DNA of 64,000 nt. It comes from JAGWAJ01 sp965215155. Lineage in GTDB: Bacteria; Acidobacteriota; Vicinamibacteria; Vicinamibacterales; UBA8438. The notes under the pieces were generated by a model that worked only from the letters and a program-made list of their open reading frames with translations, made no database searches and was not told where the DNA came from. The position numbers and the translations under genes were made by a program. Within the stretch, counting starts at the first letter, position 1. Every line of letters begins with the position of its first letter. Shown here one piece after another: positions 35,428 through 45,307 of this stretch. Location: the NCBI GenBank assembly GCA_965215155.1, contig CBDCCY010000001.1:1426001-1490000 (forward strand), in the 5' to 3' direction.

Positions 35428-36454
35428 ATGAGATCACGACCCCGCGTCGCGGCAGGCGTTGCGCTCGCCGTCGCTCTCGTCGTCGCCATGGCCGCGCCCC
35501 GCGCGGCGTTCGGTCAGGGCGGCCAGGATGCCGCGGCCGCGGCATCCGACTGGTCTCCGACCCTCCGCGCCGACGGGCAGCCGGACATCACCGGCATGTG
35601 GAACAACTCGGATGCCATCTTCACGCCCCTGGAGATGCCCGAGGATCTGGCCGGGCGGGACGATATCACCGCGGCCGAGCTCGCCGAGCGCGCGCAGGCG
35701 CGGGCCGAGGGGCGCATCGAGGCCTTCGAGTGGCGCGGCCACGAGAACTCCCGCGGCGTCGGCGGCTACGGGATTCACTGGTTCGACTGGTTCTGGGACG
35801 ATCCGGTGGCCAGCGACGCGCCGGCGCTGATCGTCGAGCCGTCGAACGGCCGCGTGCCCGAGCGGACTGCCCGCGCGCGGGAGCTGATCGCCCTCAACCT
35901 GGCCCAGCTCCACGACACCTACGCCAACATGGAGTCGGGCGACCGCTGCATCTCGCGCGGCGTGCTCGGCATGATGATGCCGACGGAGTACAACAACGGC
36001 ACGCTGATCCTGCAGCCGCCCGGCTACGTCGTCATCCACAGCGAGATGATCCACAACGCGCGCATCATCCCGATCGTGGACGCGCCGCACCTGGATTCGG
36101 CCATCCGCCAGTGGGAGGGCGACCCGCGCGGACGGTGGGAGGGCGACACCCTCGTCATCGAGTCGACCAACTTCCGCGCGGTGAAGAACATGCGGGGCGC
36201 GACGGCCGGCACGCGCTCGCGCCAGACCTGAGGGCCAGCGCATCGTCGAGCGGATCACCATCGACGGCCCCGACCTGCTGCGCTACTCCGTGCGCGTCGA
36301 GGACCCCGACACCTACACCGCGCCGTGGACGGCCGCGTTCCCGATCAAGCGTGACGACGGCTACGTGCAGTTCGAGTACGCCTGTCACGAAGGGAACTAC
36401 TCTGTGCCCAACGCCCTCGGCGGGGCACGGCGCGAGGAGGCGGAGGGCCGCTGA
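35428..36454 (+). pseudogene. ACHEGNY-family exported protein with frameshift
   Basis: About 340 residues when joined. ATG at 35428 with GGAGGAGAC upstream; signal peptide cleavage near AAFGQG. Conserved family blocks: DGQPDITGMWNNSDAI, DRCISRGVLGMMM, TEYNNGTLI, SEMIHNARIIPI and GRWEGDTLVIES. A one-base shift near 36228 ends the first frame at TGA; the second resumes GQRIVERITIDGPDLLRY and ends with YACHEGNYSVPNALGG. Closest in layout to the 45384 gene (both have a GHE(N/Q)SRGVG segment). The role is unknown. Confidence 0.75.
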
Positions 36455-36519
36455 CCGGAGGAGTCGCACGCGGGCGCGCCGGCAGGGAGTCGCCCGGGCG
36501 CACGGCGCGCCTGCCCGGG

Positions 36520-39500
36520 TTGTTTCGACGGACCCCGACAGGGACGGGCCTCGCGCCGGCGCTGCTTGCGGCGGCCCTTGGAATGCAGGCGGTGCCTGCG
36601 CAGGCCCAGGTCACGACGACGGGCAACATTCGCGTTGCGGTGGTCGACGAGGAGGACCTTCCCGTTCCGGGGCGCCGCCGTCACCGCGGCGGCGGACGAC
36701 GCAGCGACGACGCGGGTCGCGTTCACCGACCGGCGGGGCCTTGCGGAGTTGCGCGCCCTGAGCCCGTCCGCCGGCTACCATGTGACGGTGGAGCTGGCGG
36801 GCTTCCGGACGACCTCCCGGGCGGACGTCCTGGTGCGCACCGGCCAGACGGCCTCGGTGGCGGTGCGGCTCGAAGTCGGCAGCCTGACGGAGACCGTCTC
36901 GGTGACCGCGGCGCCGCCGGTCGTCGACGTGACGAGCGCGGTCGTCGCGGAGGACATCACCCTCGACCTGACCGAGGCCGTCCCGACCGGCCGGAGCTAC
37001 CAGAGCTACCTGCAGCTCGTGCCGGGCGTCCTGCCCGACGACCCCGACTCCCCGGGCAACCCGGCGTCGAAGTCGGGCCTCAACTACCGGGACGTCGGGG
37101 GCGATGCGGGCGTCTCGCGCGACAACTTCTACTACATCGACGGCATCAACGTCACCGACGGGGTCAGCGGGACCTTCGGCGCCAACCTGAACACGGAGAT
37201 CATCCAGGAGCAGCAGGTGCTGACCGGCGGTATTCCCGCCGAGTACGTCGGCGCCCCGGGGGTGCTGTCGAGCGTCGTCACGAAGTCGGGCACGAACCGC
37301 GCCAGCGGCTCGGTGAACTGGTTCTTCCAGAACGACGGCCTGGTGGCCGAGAACCGCAACGCGTCCGACCAGGAGTTCTCCCGGTTCGATGCGGCGGTCA
37401 CCGGCGGCGGGCCGATCGTGGAGAACGAGGCCTGGTTCTTCGGCAGCGTACGCCGCCTGGGACGCAACGACACGGTGGTCGCCCTCGACGGCGCCGACGT
37501 GATCCGCACCGTGGAGCAGGAGCAGGACCAGTTCTACGCGCGCGCCACGTGGGCGCCGACCAACCGCGACACCCTCGCGGTCACCTTCCTGAACGACCCG
37601 ACGGACATCAGCGGCAGCCGCGACCGCGACGTGACCAACGCGCGCGACCGGAGCCGTGTGCAGGGCGGCGACAACTACCACGCCAAGTACAACCGGCTGT
37701 TCGGCAACCTGCTGGTCGAGGGCTCGTACAGCAAGCACAACGGCGAGGTGTCCGATTTCGCCGCCGTGGACGGACCCCGCAACAGCATCGTGTTCCGCAA
37801 CACCGACGTCCGCACGCTCGCCGACGAGCAGCTCGGGGGCTTCGGCGTCGACGAGGTGGACCAGCGCGACACCGAGGGCTTCAAGGCGACCGCGCTCGTC
37901 CAGGTGGGACGGCACGCCGTGCACGGCGGCGTCGAGATCATGCGCAACTCGAACTTCCGCGACACGGTGTTCGACGGGGGGCTGTACACGTCGCTCGCCG
38001 GGTCGCTGGCCGGCCTGACCGCGGGCGAGCTCATCGCGGGCAGCTTCACCGACAACCGCTTCGACCCGACGAACAGCAGCGACTACAACGGATTCATCCG
38101 CACCGTCGATCAGCGTCCCGACCGGGCCGACTTCTACGCGCGATACGACGCCGACGGCGACGGCGTGATCTCTCAGGACGAACTGGCCGCGGGCCTGGTG
38201 TTCGCGAGCACTGCCGGCAACCCGCACGGGGCGGTCAACTACGACCGGGTCTACCAGTCGGCGGTCGGCGCGCAGGAGACGCGCTCGCACGGGCTGAGCT
38301 TCTTCCTGCAGGACACCTTCAACGCCACCGACCGCCTGTCGTTCAACCTAGGATTGCGCACGGAGCGCTTCGCGCACTTCGCGACCGACGGAACGAACAT
38401 CTTCACCTTCGACTGGACGATGGCCCCGCGCCTCAGCGTGTCGTACGACCCGACGGGCGCCGCCCGGCAGCGGCTCAGCGCGTTCTACGGCCGCTACTAC
38501 GACCCGATCCGCAACAACCTGACCAACTTCGCCGGGACGCTCACCGGGTCGGTGCGCGAGGAGCAGGTCTGGGCCCACGACCAGTGGGTGACCTACCGCA
38601 TCCGGGGCGGGCCCCAGCAGGCCGACGCCCTGTTCGCGCCGACGACGAAGACGCCGTGGACGGACGACTTCCAGGTGAGCTGGGAGACCGACCTCGGCGG
38701 GGGCCGGAGCCTGATGGCCCTGTACACGAAGCGGCGGACGCGCGACATCATCGAGGACTACGACATGGCCCTCTACGCGTTCCGCCCCGACGGCACGACG
38801 ACGTATCCCGGGCCGGTCGACCACGCGGAGTCGCTCTTCCTCGGGCTCGACTACTTCGGCTACGACTCCTTCCCGGAGTCGAACTTCGTGATCGCGACCC
38901 TGGCGGGCGGCGCGCGGGACTACCAGGGCGTCGAGCTCACCTTCCGGCAGCGGCTGCGCGCCAACTGGCAGGCGCTGGCCGCCTACACCTACGGCGACGC
39001 CACCGGCAACACCAACTCCGACTCGAACGCCGACTTCCAGGGCGACGTGCTCTGGCTCGACCCGCGGGCGCCGCACCAGGCGGGCGACCAGCCGGGCTCG
39101 ATCGCGCACCTCTTCAAGGTGAGCACCTCGTACCACTGGGCGGACGGCTTCCAGATCGGCGCGAACTGGCGCTGGAACTCGGGCACCCTCGCCAGCCGCA
39201 CGTTCCGCGCCTCGCGCCGCAACCTGCCGGTCCGGGTGGCGCAGGAGGAGGAGTTCGAGTTCGCCGGCATCACCCGCCGCTGGCTCTCGCCGGCCGCGGT
39301 GGGCACCCTCCGCAACCCGGCCTACGGCATCGTCGACGTCCGCCTGCTCTACAACTTCCGCTTCGTCGACTACCGCCTGGAGCTGTTCGCCGACGTCTTC
39401 AACCTGCTCGACAACCAGGGCTCCATTCGCAACCAGGACCTCGTGGCGGGCGCGGGCGGCAACGCCTTCGGCGACGGTATCCGCTTCACCCCGCCCCGGC

Positions 39501-39538
39501 GCGTCTTCCTCGGCGCCCGGCTCAGCTTCGGCCAGTAG
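36520..39538 (+). pseudogene. TonB-dependent receptor with frameshifted N-terminus
   Basis: About 1005 residues of an Oar/CarboxypepD-regulatory TonB receptor. The signal and first strand (LFRRTPTGTGLAPAL to VAVVDEEDLPVPG) are in one frame; the rest starts at AAVTAAADDAATTRVAF in another, through one extra G near 36668-36673. After an N-terminal regulatory-like domain comes a plug (RSYQSYLQLVPGV, FYYIDGINVTDG) and a 22-strand-like barrel ending RVFLGARLSFGQ. EF-hand-like YDADGDGVISQDEL near residue 535 is unusual for a receptor loop. The TTG at 36520 is a guess. Confidence 0.8.
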
Positions 39539-39651
39539 CGAGTGTGCGCCGCTCTGCCGCGCCACTGGAGACGTCGCAGGATGCGAGGGATGGATGGCCA
39601 GTAGCTGCGGTATGCCTGACGCAAGAAGCCCGGTCTCTCACTCTTCGTTGG

Positions 39652-39954
39652 CAGGGGCGACGACGGCCGTCTTCGTAGACACCGCCGTGGCGCGTCACGG
39701 CGGGGCGCTGAAGCGGCTGGCGACGCTCCTCGGCGGCGACTCTTGACCGCCTGTTCCGCCTCGCCGAGAGCACGGATCCGGACCTCGCCGCGTACGTCCA
39801 CAACATCCTCAACGTGCCGGAGTTTCTCCGCACGGCAAGGGCGATGAAACTGACGTCGGAGGATTTCGCGACGCTCATCGAAGAAGTGAAGCGGCGAAGG
39901 CCGTCGGAGGCTGCGCTGACGAGCGACGTCAGGACCAGCCGAGCAACCGGATGA
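39652..39954 (+). pseudogene. Small broken open reading frame, unrecognised
   Basis: Fragments in two frames on the plus strand: TTAVFVDTAVARHGGALKRL then, after a slip near 39743, RLFRLAESTDPDLAAYVHNI and LTSEDFATLIEEVKRRRP to a stop at 39954. The amphipathic character suggests a real former gene of about 95 residues. No family is recognised. The rest of 39539-40086 shows no other gene. Confidence 0.35.
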
Positions 39955-40086
39955 TCCCGGTCACGGCGGGGGCACCGGCAACTCCGGCGACCGGCGCGGA
40001 CGGCGCCCGCCTATGCCTTCGGCCAAGTGTCCAGGCCTGCCTCGCCAGCGGCTTGTCGGAGTTGCGCCGGCCGCCGGCGCCGCGAG

Positions 40087-40236
40087 CTACCGGACGGCCG
40101 CGTCCGTCTCAGGGATGATGCGCGCGACCTGACACCCGTGGTCAGTGACCACGATGGTCGTTCCCCGCTTCACGTCTCCGATGCACTCAGCGAGCTTCGA
40201 CTTCAGCTCGCCCATGCCGACCCGTCGCTCTCGCAT
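40087..40236 (-). CDS. Short Phd-type antitoxin, orphan
   Basis: A 49-residue protein, MRERRVGMGELKSKLAECIG followed by DVKRGTTIVVTDHGCQVARI, matching the N-terminal DNA-binding fold of prevent-host-death antitoxins. The start at 40236 is preceded by GGAGAGGG. It is shorter than typical (70-90 residues), lacking the toxin-binding tail. No PIN or Doc toxin follows it: the next 130 bp downstream are non-coding. It may repress itself, neutralise a distant toxin or be a relic. Confidence 0.7.
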   Translation of the reverse strand: MRERRVGMGELKSKLAECIGDVKRGTTIVVTDHGCQVARIIPETDAAVR

Positions 40237-40382
40237 CTCGTTCCCTCTCCCATCCCGTCGTCGTTCCGCGTTCCGGCGGGCCGACGGGCGGCGACAGCGG
40301 TGCCCCGGCCCGCCCCCGTGCGGGCGCCCTTCGACGGACATCGACCCGGCGCCGGACGGTCGGATGCAGCCCGCAACGCGGC

Positions 40383-40988
40383 TCAGAAGCCCGGCTTGAG
40401 GGTGCCGTGCCGCCGCGCGGCCTCGAGCAGCGTCGGGTAGAACTGCACGAACGTCCGCTCGGCCGCCGTGTGCTCGGTGTGGCACTCGATGCAGCCGGCG
40501 ACGCGAGCGCCCGCGAGCGGCTCGGAGACGTCGCGCAGGGAGCCGGCGGCGCCGAAGTCGTAGAAGGCCCAGCCGTCGGCGAAGCGGTCGTCCTTGACCT
40601 CGGCCTCGAGGGCCACGAGGTCGGCCTGGAACTGCCCGGCGTCGTTGATGGCGCCCTCCCGGCTCGACGCGCGGATCTCCAGGACGAAGATGGTCTCGTC
40701 CGGCCAGCGTCCGTTGTCGAGGAAGGCGCGATACGACGAGCGGTTCACGAAGACGTTCTGGAAGCGGCTCGGGCCGGAGCGCGCGCCCGGCGCGTCGTAG
40801 GTCATGTCGAGGCTGGAGCTGAGGAACGTCCACTCCCGGTAGTCGTCCGGCCGTACGAGGTCGGTCCCGTTCACGTACTGCGGCCCGTCGCCCGCCCTCT
40901 CGGGCTCTTGCGCCTCGACCGCCAGCGACCGGGCGATGCCGATCGCGACACCGGCCACGAGCACTCCGAGCAACACTCTACGGATCAT
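40383..40988 (-). CDS. Cytochrome P460-family protein
   Basis: A 201-residue exported mono-haem protein (signal MIRRVLLGVLVAGVAIGIA). The WTFLSSSLDMTY and RFQNVFVNRSSYRAFLDNGRWP blocks, and the C-terminal CIECH haem motif followed by RTFVQFYPTLLE, match cytochrome P460, whose members oxidise hydroxylamine or nitric oxide or serve as c-prime-beta-type NO binders. The lysine that cross-links haem in true P460 cannot be assigned with confidence. The ATG at 40988 follows GGAGGAG. Confidence 0.85.
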   Translation of the reverse strand: MIRRVLLGVLVAGVAIGIARSLAVEAQEPERAGDGPQYVNGTDLVRPDDYREWTFLSSSLDMTYDAPGARSGPSRFQNVFVNRSSYRAFLDNGRWPDETIFVLEIRASSREGAINDAGQFQADLVALEAEVKDDRFADGWAFYDFGAAGSLRDVSEPLAGARVAGCIECHTEHTAAERTFVQFYPTLLEAARRHGTLKPGF

Positions 40989-41137
40989 CGATCAGCTCCT
41001 CCGGAAGCCCGGCCACGGGCGGTAGCGAGGCGAGAGGGCGACGCGACAAGCGCCGCCGCGACAGACGCCGGACGAAGGTGTGGGCAGAGGGCCGCCGCCC
41101 CTGCGGGCGACGGCCTCGGCCTCCGCCAGTTTCTTCA

Positions 41138-41214
41138 GAGTCTGCGCCGCACGACCTGCCATGGAGGTACTCCGTGCCCGCGCAGACTCCCAACGCGCCC
41201 GTAAGGGCGCGCTA
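41138..41214. repeat. Small inverted-repeat element C with GNRA-type hairpin
   Basis: GAGTCTGCGCCGC at 41138-41150 pairs with the GCGCAGACTC arm at 41180-41189. Beyond it lies a perfect hairpin, CGCGCCC GTAA GGGCGCG (41194-41211), directly after the TAG of the minus-strand gene ending at 41212. The layout (TAG, hairpin, TTGGGAGTCTGCGC, CTCCATGGC, GCGGCGCAGACTC) matches element B at 45308-45387. Confidence 0.72.
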
Positions 41215-41772
41215 CCGGCCGGGAATCATGATGTGGGCGCCCGAGGTCCCCTCGTTCATCACCCACGCGGTGGCTGCGCTCGGCCGGTTCGGCAGGCCGA
41301 GCGACTCGCCCGTGGCGTGGGGCGTCGAGATGGTCACGTGCGGGAACGCGTTGTCCGGGTCGTTCCCCTGCAGGGAGTAGTAGTTGGTGCCGAACTGCGA
41401 CACCTCGCGGCTGCCGTCGGCCTCCGCCGCGTCGAACAGGGCGCGGGCGTCCTCGGCGCTGCCCGCCTCGATCAGGAACGCGCGGTTCTGCTCGACCCGC
41501 GGCAGGTTCGCCTCCGCGGTGCAGCGCACGCTGAAGGGCCGCTGGCTGGGCCAGCTCGACTGGTCCCAGCAGACCATGCCGTTCGACGACTCCTTGAGGA
41601 CGACGCGGCTGCCGTCGTCGCCCCAGGTGACGACTCCGGCGTCGTCGCGCGCCCGCGTGGGGGCGGCGAGCAGGGCCGTCGCGATGGCGTCGTCGTCCTG
41701 CGCCGCGGCGACGGCGGGCAGGGCGGGCAGGGCGAGCAGGGCGGTACAGGCGAGCAGCAGGATCCGTCTCAT
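41212..41772 (-). CDS. Exported protein of unknown function
   Basis: A 186-residue protein with a clear signal peptide (MRRILLLACTALLALPALPA, cleavage near VAAAQD). Two cysteines (NGMVCWDQSSW and FSVRCTAEAN) may form a disulfide. The central SAEDARALFDAAEADGSREV segment and the C-terminal SAATAWVMNEGTSGAHIMIP are distinctive, but I do not recognise a family. It sits between cytochrome P460 and an ACHEGNY-family gene on the same strand. Its TAG abuts element C. Confidence 0.75.
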   Translation of the reverse strand: MRRILLLACTALLALPALPAVAAAQDDDAIATALLAAPTRARDDAGVVTWGDDGSRVVLKESSNGMVCWDQSSWPSQRPFSVRCTAEANLPRVEQNRAFLIEAGSAEDARALFDAAEADGSREVSQFGTNYYSLQGNDPDNAFPHVTISTPHATGESLGLPNRPSAATAWVMNEGTSGAHIMIPGR

Positions 41773-41853
41773 CGGTCGACTCCTCTCACTTCGTCGTTCT
41801 ACTTCCCGGTGGTCTTCCCTCTCCCAGAGCTTTTCGTGCGGCGGCAGGACGGA

Positions 41854-42915
41854 TCAGGGCTGGTTCGTCTCCCGCTCCGCCGCTTCCTGCAGGCGGGCGC
41901 CGCGCAGCGTGTTGGCGATGGCGTAGTTCCCTTCGTGACAGGCGAATTCGTAGATGACGCCCGTGCCGGGGGCGGGACGCATGAAGAGGCGCGCCGTCCA
42001 GGGGCGCGTCCAGGTGGCCGGGTCGTGCATCGTGAAATCGTACTGCAGCGTCTCGGGGCCGACGCGGGTGAAGCGCTCGACGAGCCGCAGGTCGCGGGAC
42101 GCCCCGCTGAAGTTCGCGTCGCGCTTCAGGTTGGTCGTCTCGACCACCAGCGTGTCGCCCTCCCAGCGGCCGCGCGAGTCGCCGAGATCGGTGCGCAGCG
42201 TCGGGGACAGGTGCGGGCGCCCGTCGAGCGGGATGATGCGCGTCTCGTGCATCATCTCCATCAGGATCGCGACGTGCCCGGGCGTCTGGACGATCTGGTA
42301 GTTGCTGTTGTAGCCCCGGCCGGTCAGCGGGACACGGCCGCCGCTGCAGCGCAGGCCCGCCCCGAGATCCTCCGGCCCCGTGGGGAACGGCGGCCGCGGC
42401 CGACTGCGCGCGGCCTCGCGGCGCGCTTCGGCTTCGGCCGTCATCGGCGGCAGGCGGCCGTCGGGCGGATCGACGATGAGCGACGTCCGGTTGTCGAACC
42501 AGCGGTCGATGAGCCAGAACTGGTTGTAGTTCCCGGTGCCCTCCGGGTTCGCGGCCGTGACGCCGTCGCCGGAGCGGTGCTCCTGGGCGTCGGTCAGGGC
42601 GGCCCGGAACACGCTCTCGCCGAAGGCCGCATCGCCGGCGTCGGCGCCGAAGAGCCGGGCAGCGCGCGCCCGGAGCGCCGCCACCTCCTCGTCCGTGAGC
42701 GCGGCCTTGTCCGCGAGCTCCGCCGGCCGCTCGAGCGGCGTCGCCGAGTCGCTGGCCCAGACGCCCTGCAGGTCGGGCTGCCCGTCCGCCGTCCGCGGCA
42801 CCGTCCACCCCTCGGACCCTTCCGCCGCCTGCTGTCCGAGCGCGGCGCCCGGTGCGATCAGGAACGCGACCGCCAGCGCCACGCCGCACGCCGCGAGCTG
42901 TTGCCATGCTCTCAT
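41854..42915 (-). CDS. ACHEGNY-family exported protein, copy 3
   Basis: A 353-residue exported protein (signal MRAWQQLAACGVALAVAFLI). Family blocks in order: DGQPDLQGVWASDSATPLER, SLIVDPPDGRLPPM, GYNSNYQIVQTPGHVAIL, ETRIIPLDGRPHL, GDSRGRWEGDTLVVETTNL, LVERFTRVGPETLQYDF and a terminal EFACHEGNYAIANTL. The shared histidine and cysteine could bind metal. No known catalytic fold is apparent. GGAGGGTGTC precedes the ATG. It is part of a minus-strand run including the PAL-like gene. Confidence 0.82.
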   Translation of the reverse strand: MRAWQQLAACGVALAVAFLIAPGAALGQQAAEGSEGWTVPRTADGQPDLQGVWASDSATPLERPAELADKAALTDEEVAALRARAARLFGADAGDAAFGESVFRAALTDAQEHRSGDGVTAANPEGTGNYNQFWLIDRWFDNRTSLIVDPPDGRLPPMTAEAEARREAARSRPRPPFPTGPEDLGAGLRCSGGRVPLTGRGYNSNYQIVQTPGHVAILMEMMHETRIIPLDGRPHLSPTLRTDLGDSRGRWEGDTLVVETTNLKRDANFSGASRDLRLVERFTRVGPETLQYDFTMHDPATWTRPWTARLFMRPAPGTGVIYEFACHEGNYAIANTLRGARLQEAAERETNQP

Positions 42916-42982
42916 GACACCCTCCGTTCCATCCGGGTACACGCCGGCGACCCTGCCCGGGCGGACCCGCCGCCCGCCTTCT

Positions 42983-44077
42983 TCACCTCGGGTCGCGTGT
43001 CCAGCGAACGAACGACGGCCCCGCCGGGCCGCGCTGCCGTCCTCCGTGCTCCGGGTAGACGGAGGCGACATAGATGTCTCCGGTCGCGACGTCGAGCGCC
43101 ATCTGGTGGACATAGACGTTGGCGCTCGCGATGCGGTCCACGACCCGATCCGTCTCGGCGTTCACGACGACGATGTCCTGGCGTCCCCGCTCCGCTCCGG
43201 TCGTCCCGGCGTAGATCCGGTCTCCGTACGCAGCGACGCTCAACGTCAGGGCGCCTTCCACCACCGACCAGGGCCCTTCGTAGCCGCCGTCCTGGTTGAA
43301 GACGTCGAACCGGCTGCGGCAGCCGGGGATCGGCTCCAGGCGTTCCGCGGCGATCTGGCCGGGGGCGGTGACGTAGGTATGCAGCGCGCCGCCGCAGACG
43401 TTGGCCACCAGGAGCCTCCCGCGGGCATCGAGCGCCACCGCGTGCACGACGCCGAGCTGGCCCGGACCGTTGCCGTACTCTCCGACCTGGCGGAGATACT
43501 CCCCTTCGGCGCTGAACCAGATCAGCCTCGAGTTCCAGTAGCCGTCGCCGATGACGAAGCCGCCGTCGGGGAGCACGGCGACGCTCGTCGGGCCGTTGAA
43601 GTGCGTCTCGTCGTCACCGAAGCGGCCGTACTCGCCAAGGGCGAGGACCGGCGTGCCGTCGGGCGTCAGCTTCTTGACCTGGTGCCCGTCGCGGTCGACG
43701 ACCCAGATGTAGCCGTCGCCGTCGGCGTAGATGGTGTGCGGGCCGATGAACGCCTGATCCTCCGCGAACAGGCCGAGGAAGTTCCCGTCCCGGTCGAACT
43801 TCCAGATCGAGCCCTTGCCCCGGTAGCGCGTCATCGCGAGGGGGTGGCTCGCCCAGTGATCGATGTCGCGCGATATGGCGTAGACGTTGCCCTCGGCATC
43901 GACGGCGATGCCGGTGCCCATCTCGAACTCGGCGCCGGCCGGGTAGTGCGGCCAGTCCTCCACCAGACGGTAACCGCTTCCGCCGTCCTGGGCGGCGGGG
44001 TGGGCGGCGCCGATCCCCGCCAGTGCCGCGAGCCCGAGCAACGCAACCGTCGTGCGAGTGCTTCGGCTGCTCCGCAT
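42983..44077 (-). CDS. Exported NHL beta-propeller, PAL-like
   Basis: A 364-residue NHL-repeat protein with signal peptide (MRSSRSTRTTVALLGLAALA). Several blades resemble peptidyl-alpha-hydroxyglycine lyase: GPHTIYADGDGYIWVVDRDG then HQVKKL, HFNGPTSVAVLPDGGFVIGD, GYWNSRLIWFSAEGEYL and GVVHAVALDARGRLLVAN. These place histidines and the DGY tyrosine where PAL has zinc ligands and its catalytic tyrosine, though the following arginine is replaced (ANVCGGALH). PAL cleaves the hydroxylated product made by PHM; three PHM-like genes share this window. The catalytic role is inference. GAGGAAAGAGGAC precedes the ATG. Confidence 0.78.
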   Translation of the reverse strand: MRSSRSTRTTVALLGLAALAGIGAAHPAAQDGGSGYRLVEDWPHYPAGAEFEMGTGIAVDAEGNVYAISRDIDHWASHPLAMTRYRGKGSIWKFDRDGNFLGLFAEDQAFIGPHTIYADGDGYIWVVDRDGHQVKKLTPDGTPVLALGEYGRFGDDETHFNGPTSVAVLPDGGFVIGDGYWNSRLIWFSAEGEYLRQVGEYGNGPGQLGVVHAVALDARGRLLVANVCGGALHTYVTAPGQIAAERLEPIPGCRSRFDVFNQDGGYEGPWSVVEGALTLSVAAYGDRIYAGTTGAERGRQDIVVVNAETDRVVDRIASANVYVHQMALDVATGDIYVASVYPEHGGRQRGPAGPSFVRWTRDPR

Positions 44078-44225
44078 GTCCTCTTTCCTCCGCGAGTTTC
44101 CGTCGCGGTGCCCGGCGCTTCCCGTCGGCGCGCTCCGAGACCCGCTCAGCGCCGGAGCGATCGGGCCGTGCACGGCCATCGGCGTGCTCGGCCACGCTGC
44201 AGGTTGCGAGGATCCCGCCAGGTCA

Positions 44226-45215
44226 TCAGGTCCCCGTTGCCGCCCTCGTCTTCTCCGAATCCCGCACCGCCACCACGAAGCCCCCGAGCGGTTCCTGCGG
44301 GGCCGTCTCCGGACCGAGCGCCCGGAAGTCCTCCAGCCGCAGCCCGTACTGCCGCACGAACGCCGCCGCGTGCTCGCGCGCCGGCGCGCGCGTCCGGAGG
44401 CCGAACTGGAACGGCTCGCCGTTGAGGCGGCTGAGCCGCTGGACCAGCCGCCCCCTCCGCGTGGTCGGCTCGGCGACCCGCCGCGCGAGATAGTCGAAGG
44501 CCAGCACCGTCCCGGGGGCGAGGGAGGCGACCGCCCGCAGTGTCTCGCCGACCGCCGCCGCCGTGAGGTAGAACGTCACGCCCTCCCACAGGATGAACGT
44601 CGGGAGCGCCGGGTCGAAGCCGCGGGCCACGAGCGCATCGAGCCAGCGGTCTTCGTTGAAGTCGACGGGCGCGAACACGATGTCGTCGCGGCGCCAGCCG
44701 CTCTCGAGCAGCAGGCGCCGCTTGAGCGCCTGCATCGCGGGCAGGTCGACCTCGAACACCGGCAGTCCCCGGGCATGGGTGAAGGACCGCGTGTCGAAGC
44801 CGGCGCCGAGGATCAGCAGTTGGCGCACCCGCGGCCGGTAGCGCGTCAGGGCCGCGTCGAAGAACGCCGTGCGCGCCCCGACGATGCCGGAGGGAGATTC
44901 CGCCGCCGCAACGTCGTAGCGCAGGGAGCGCGGATACCAGCCCGTGAGCCGGGTGGCCCAGTACAGCGGCCCGTTCAGCAACGCGCGGCCGAGGCGCGAC
45001 ACGTACGGCACGCGCGGCAGGAGGGACGCCGCCACCGGGTCCGGGCGCCGGCCGAGGCGGTGCAGCAGGGCGCGGTTGAACAGCGCGTTCGCGGCCGTCA
45101 CCGACAACCCGCTGCGGCGCATCTCTCCCCATCCCCGCAGCATCAGCAGGAGGTAGCCCACGATGAGAACCGGCGAGGCGACGGCGACGATCAGGACGTA
45201 GACGATCTGGCGCAT
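44226..45215 (-). CDS. Leucine carboxyl methyltransferase-family SAM enzyme
   Basis: A 329-residue SAM-dependent methyltransferase with an N-terminal hydrophobic anchor (VYVLIVAVASPVLIVGYLLL). The SAM-binding signature LLILGAGFDTRSF is followed by VFEVDLPAMQ and LWEGVTFYLTAAAV, typical of the LCM-type/YktD-like bacterial enzymes. The family transfers methyl groups to carboxylates in eukaryotes; bacterial substrates are mostly unknown, with some making methyl esters in secondary metabolism. It lies upstream of the PAL-like gene with about 150 bp between them. Confidence 0.87.
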   Translation of the reverse strand: MRQIVYVLIVAVASPVLIVGYLLLMLRGWGEMRRSGLSVTAANALFNRALLHRLGRRPDPVAASLLPRVPYVSRLGRALLNGPLYWATRLTGWYPRSLRYDVAAAESPSGIVGARTAFFDAALTRYRPRVRQLLILGAGFDTRSFTHARGLPVFEVDLPAMQALKRRLLLESGWRRDDIVFAPVDFNEDRWLDALVARGFDPALPTFILWEGVTFYLTAAAVGETLRAVASLAPGTVLAFDYLARRVAEPTTRRGRLVQRLSRLNGEPFQFGLRTRAPAREHAAAFVRQYGLRLEDFRALGPETAPQEPLGGFVVAVRDSEKTRAATGT

Positions 45216-45307
45216 CAGGTTCGAATCTGGCCGCCGGCCCCGGTGCGGCCCGCGGAAGCGGCGCCGGGCGAACGCCGCGCGTCCACCCGACGACGTCTGC
45301 GGAGGTC

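Noticed and set aside
40992..41162. Possible 56-residue minus-strand gene starting MAGRAAQTLKKLAEAEAV
   Set aside because: It starts in a repeat element and has low-complexity arginine-rich end. Could be real, but the evidence is too weak.
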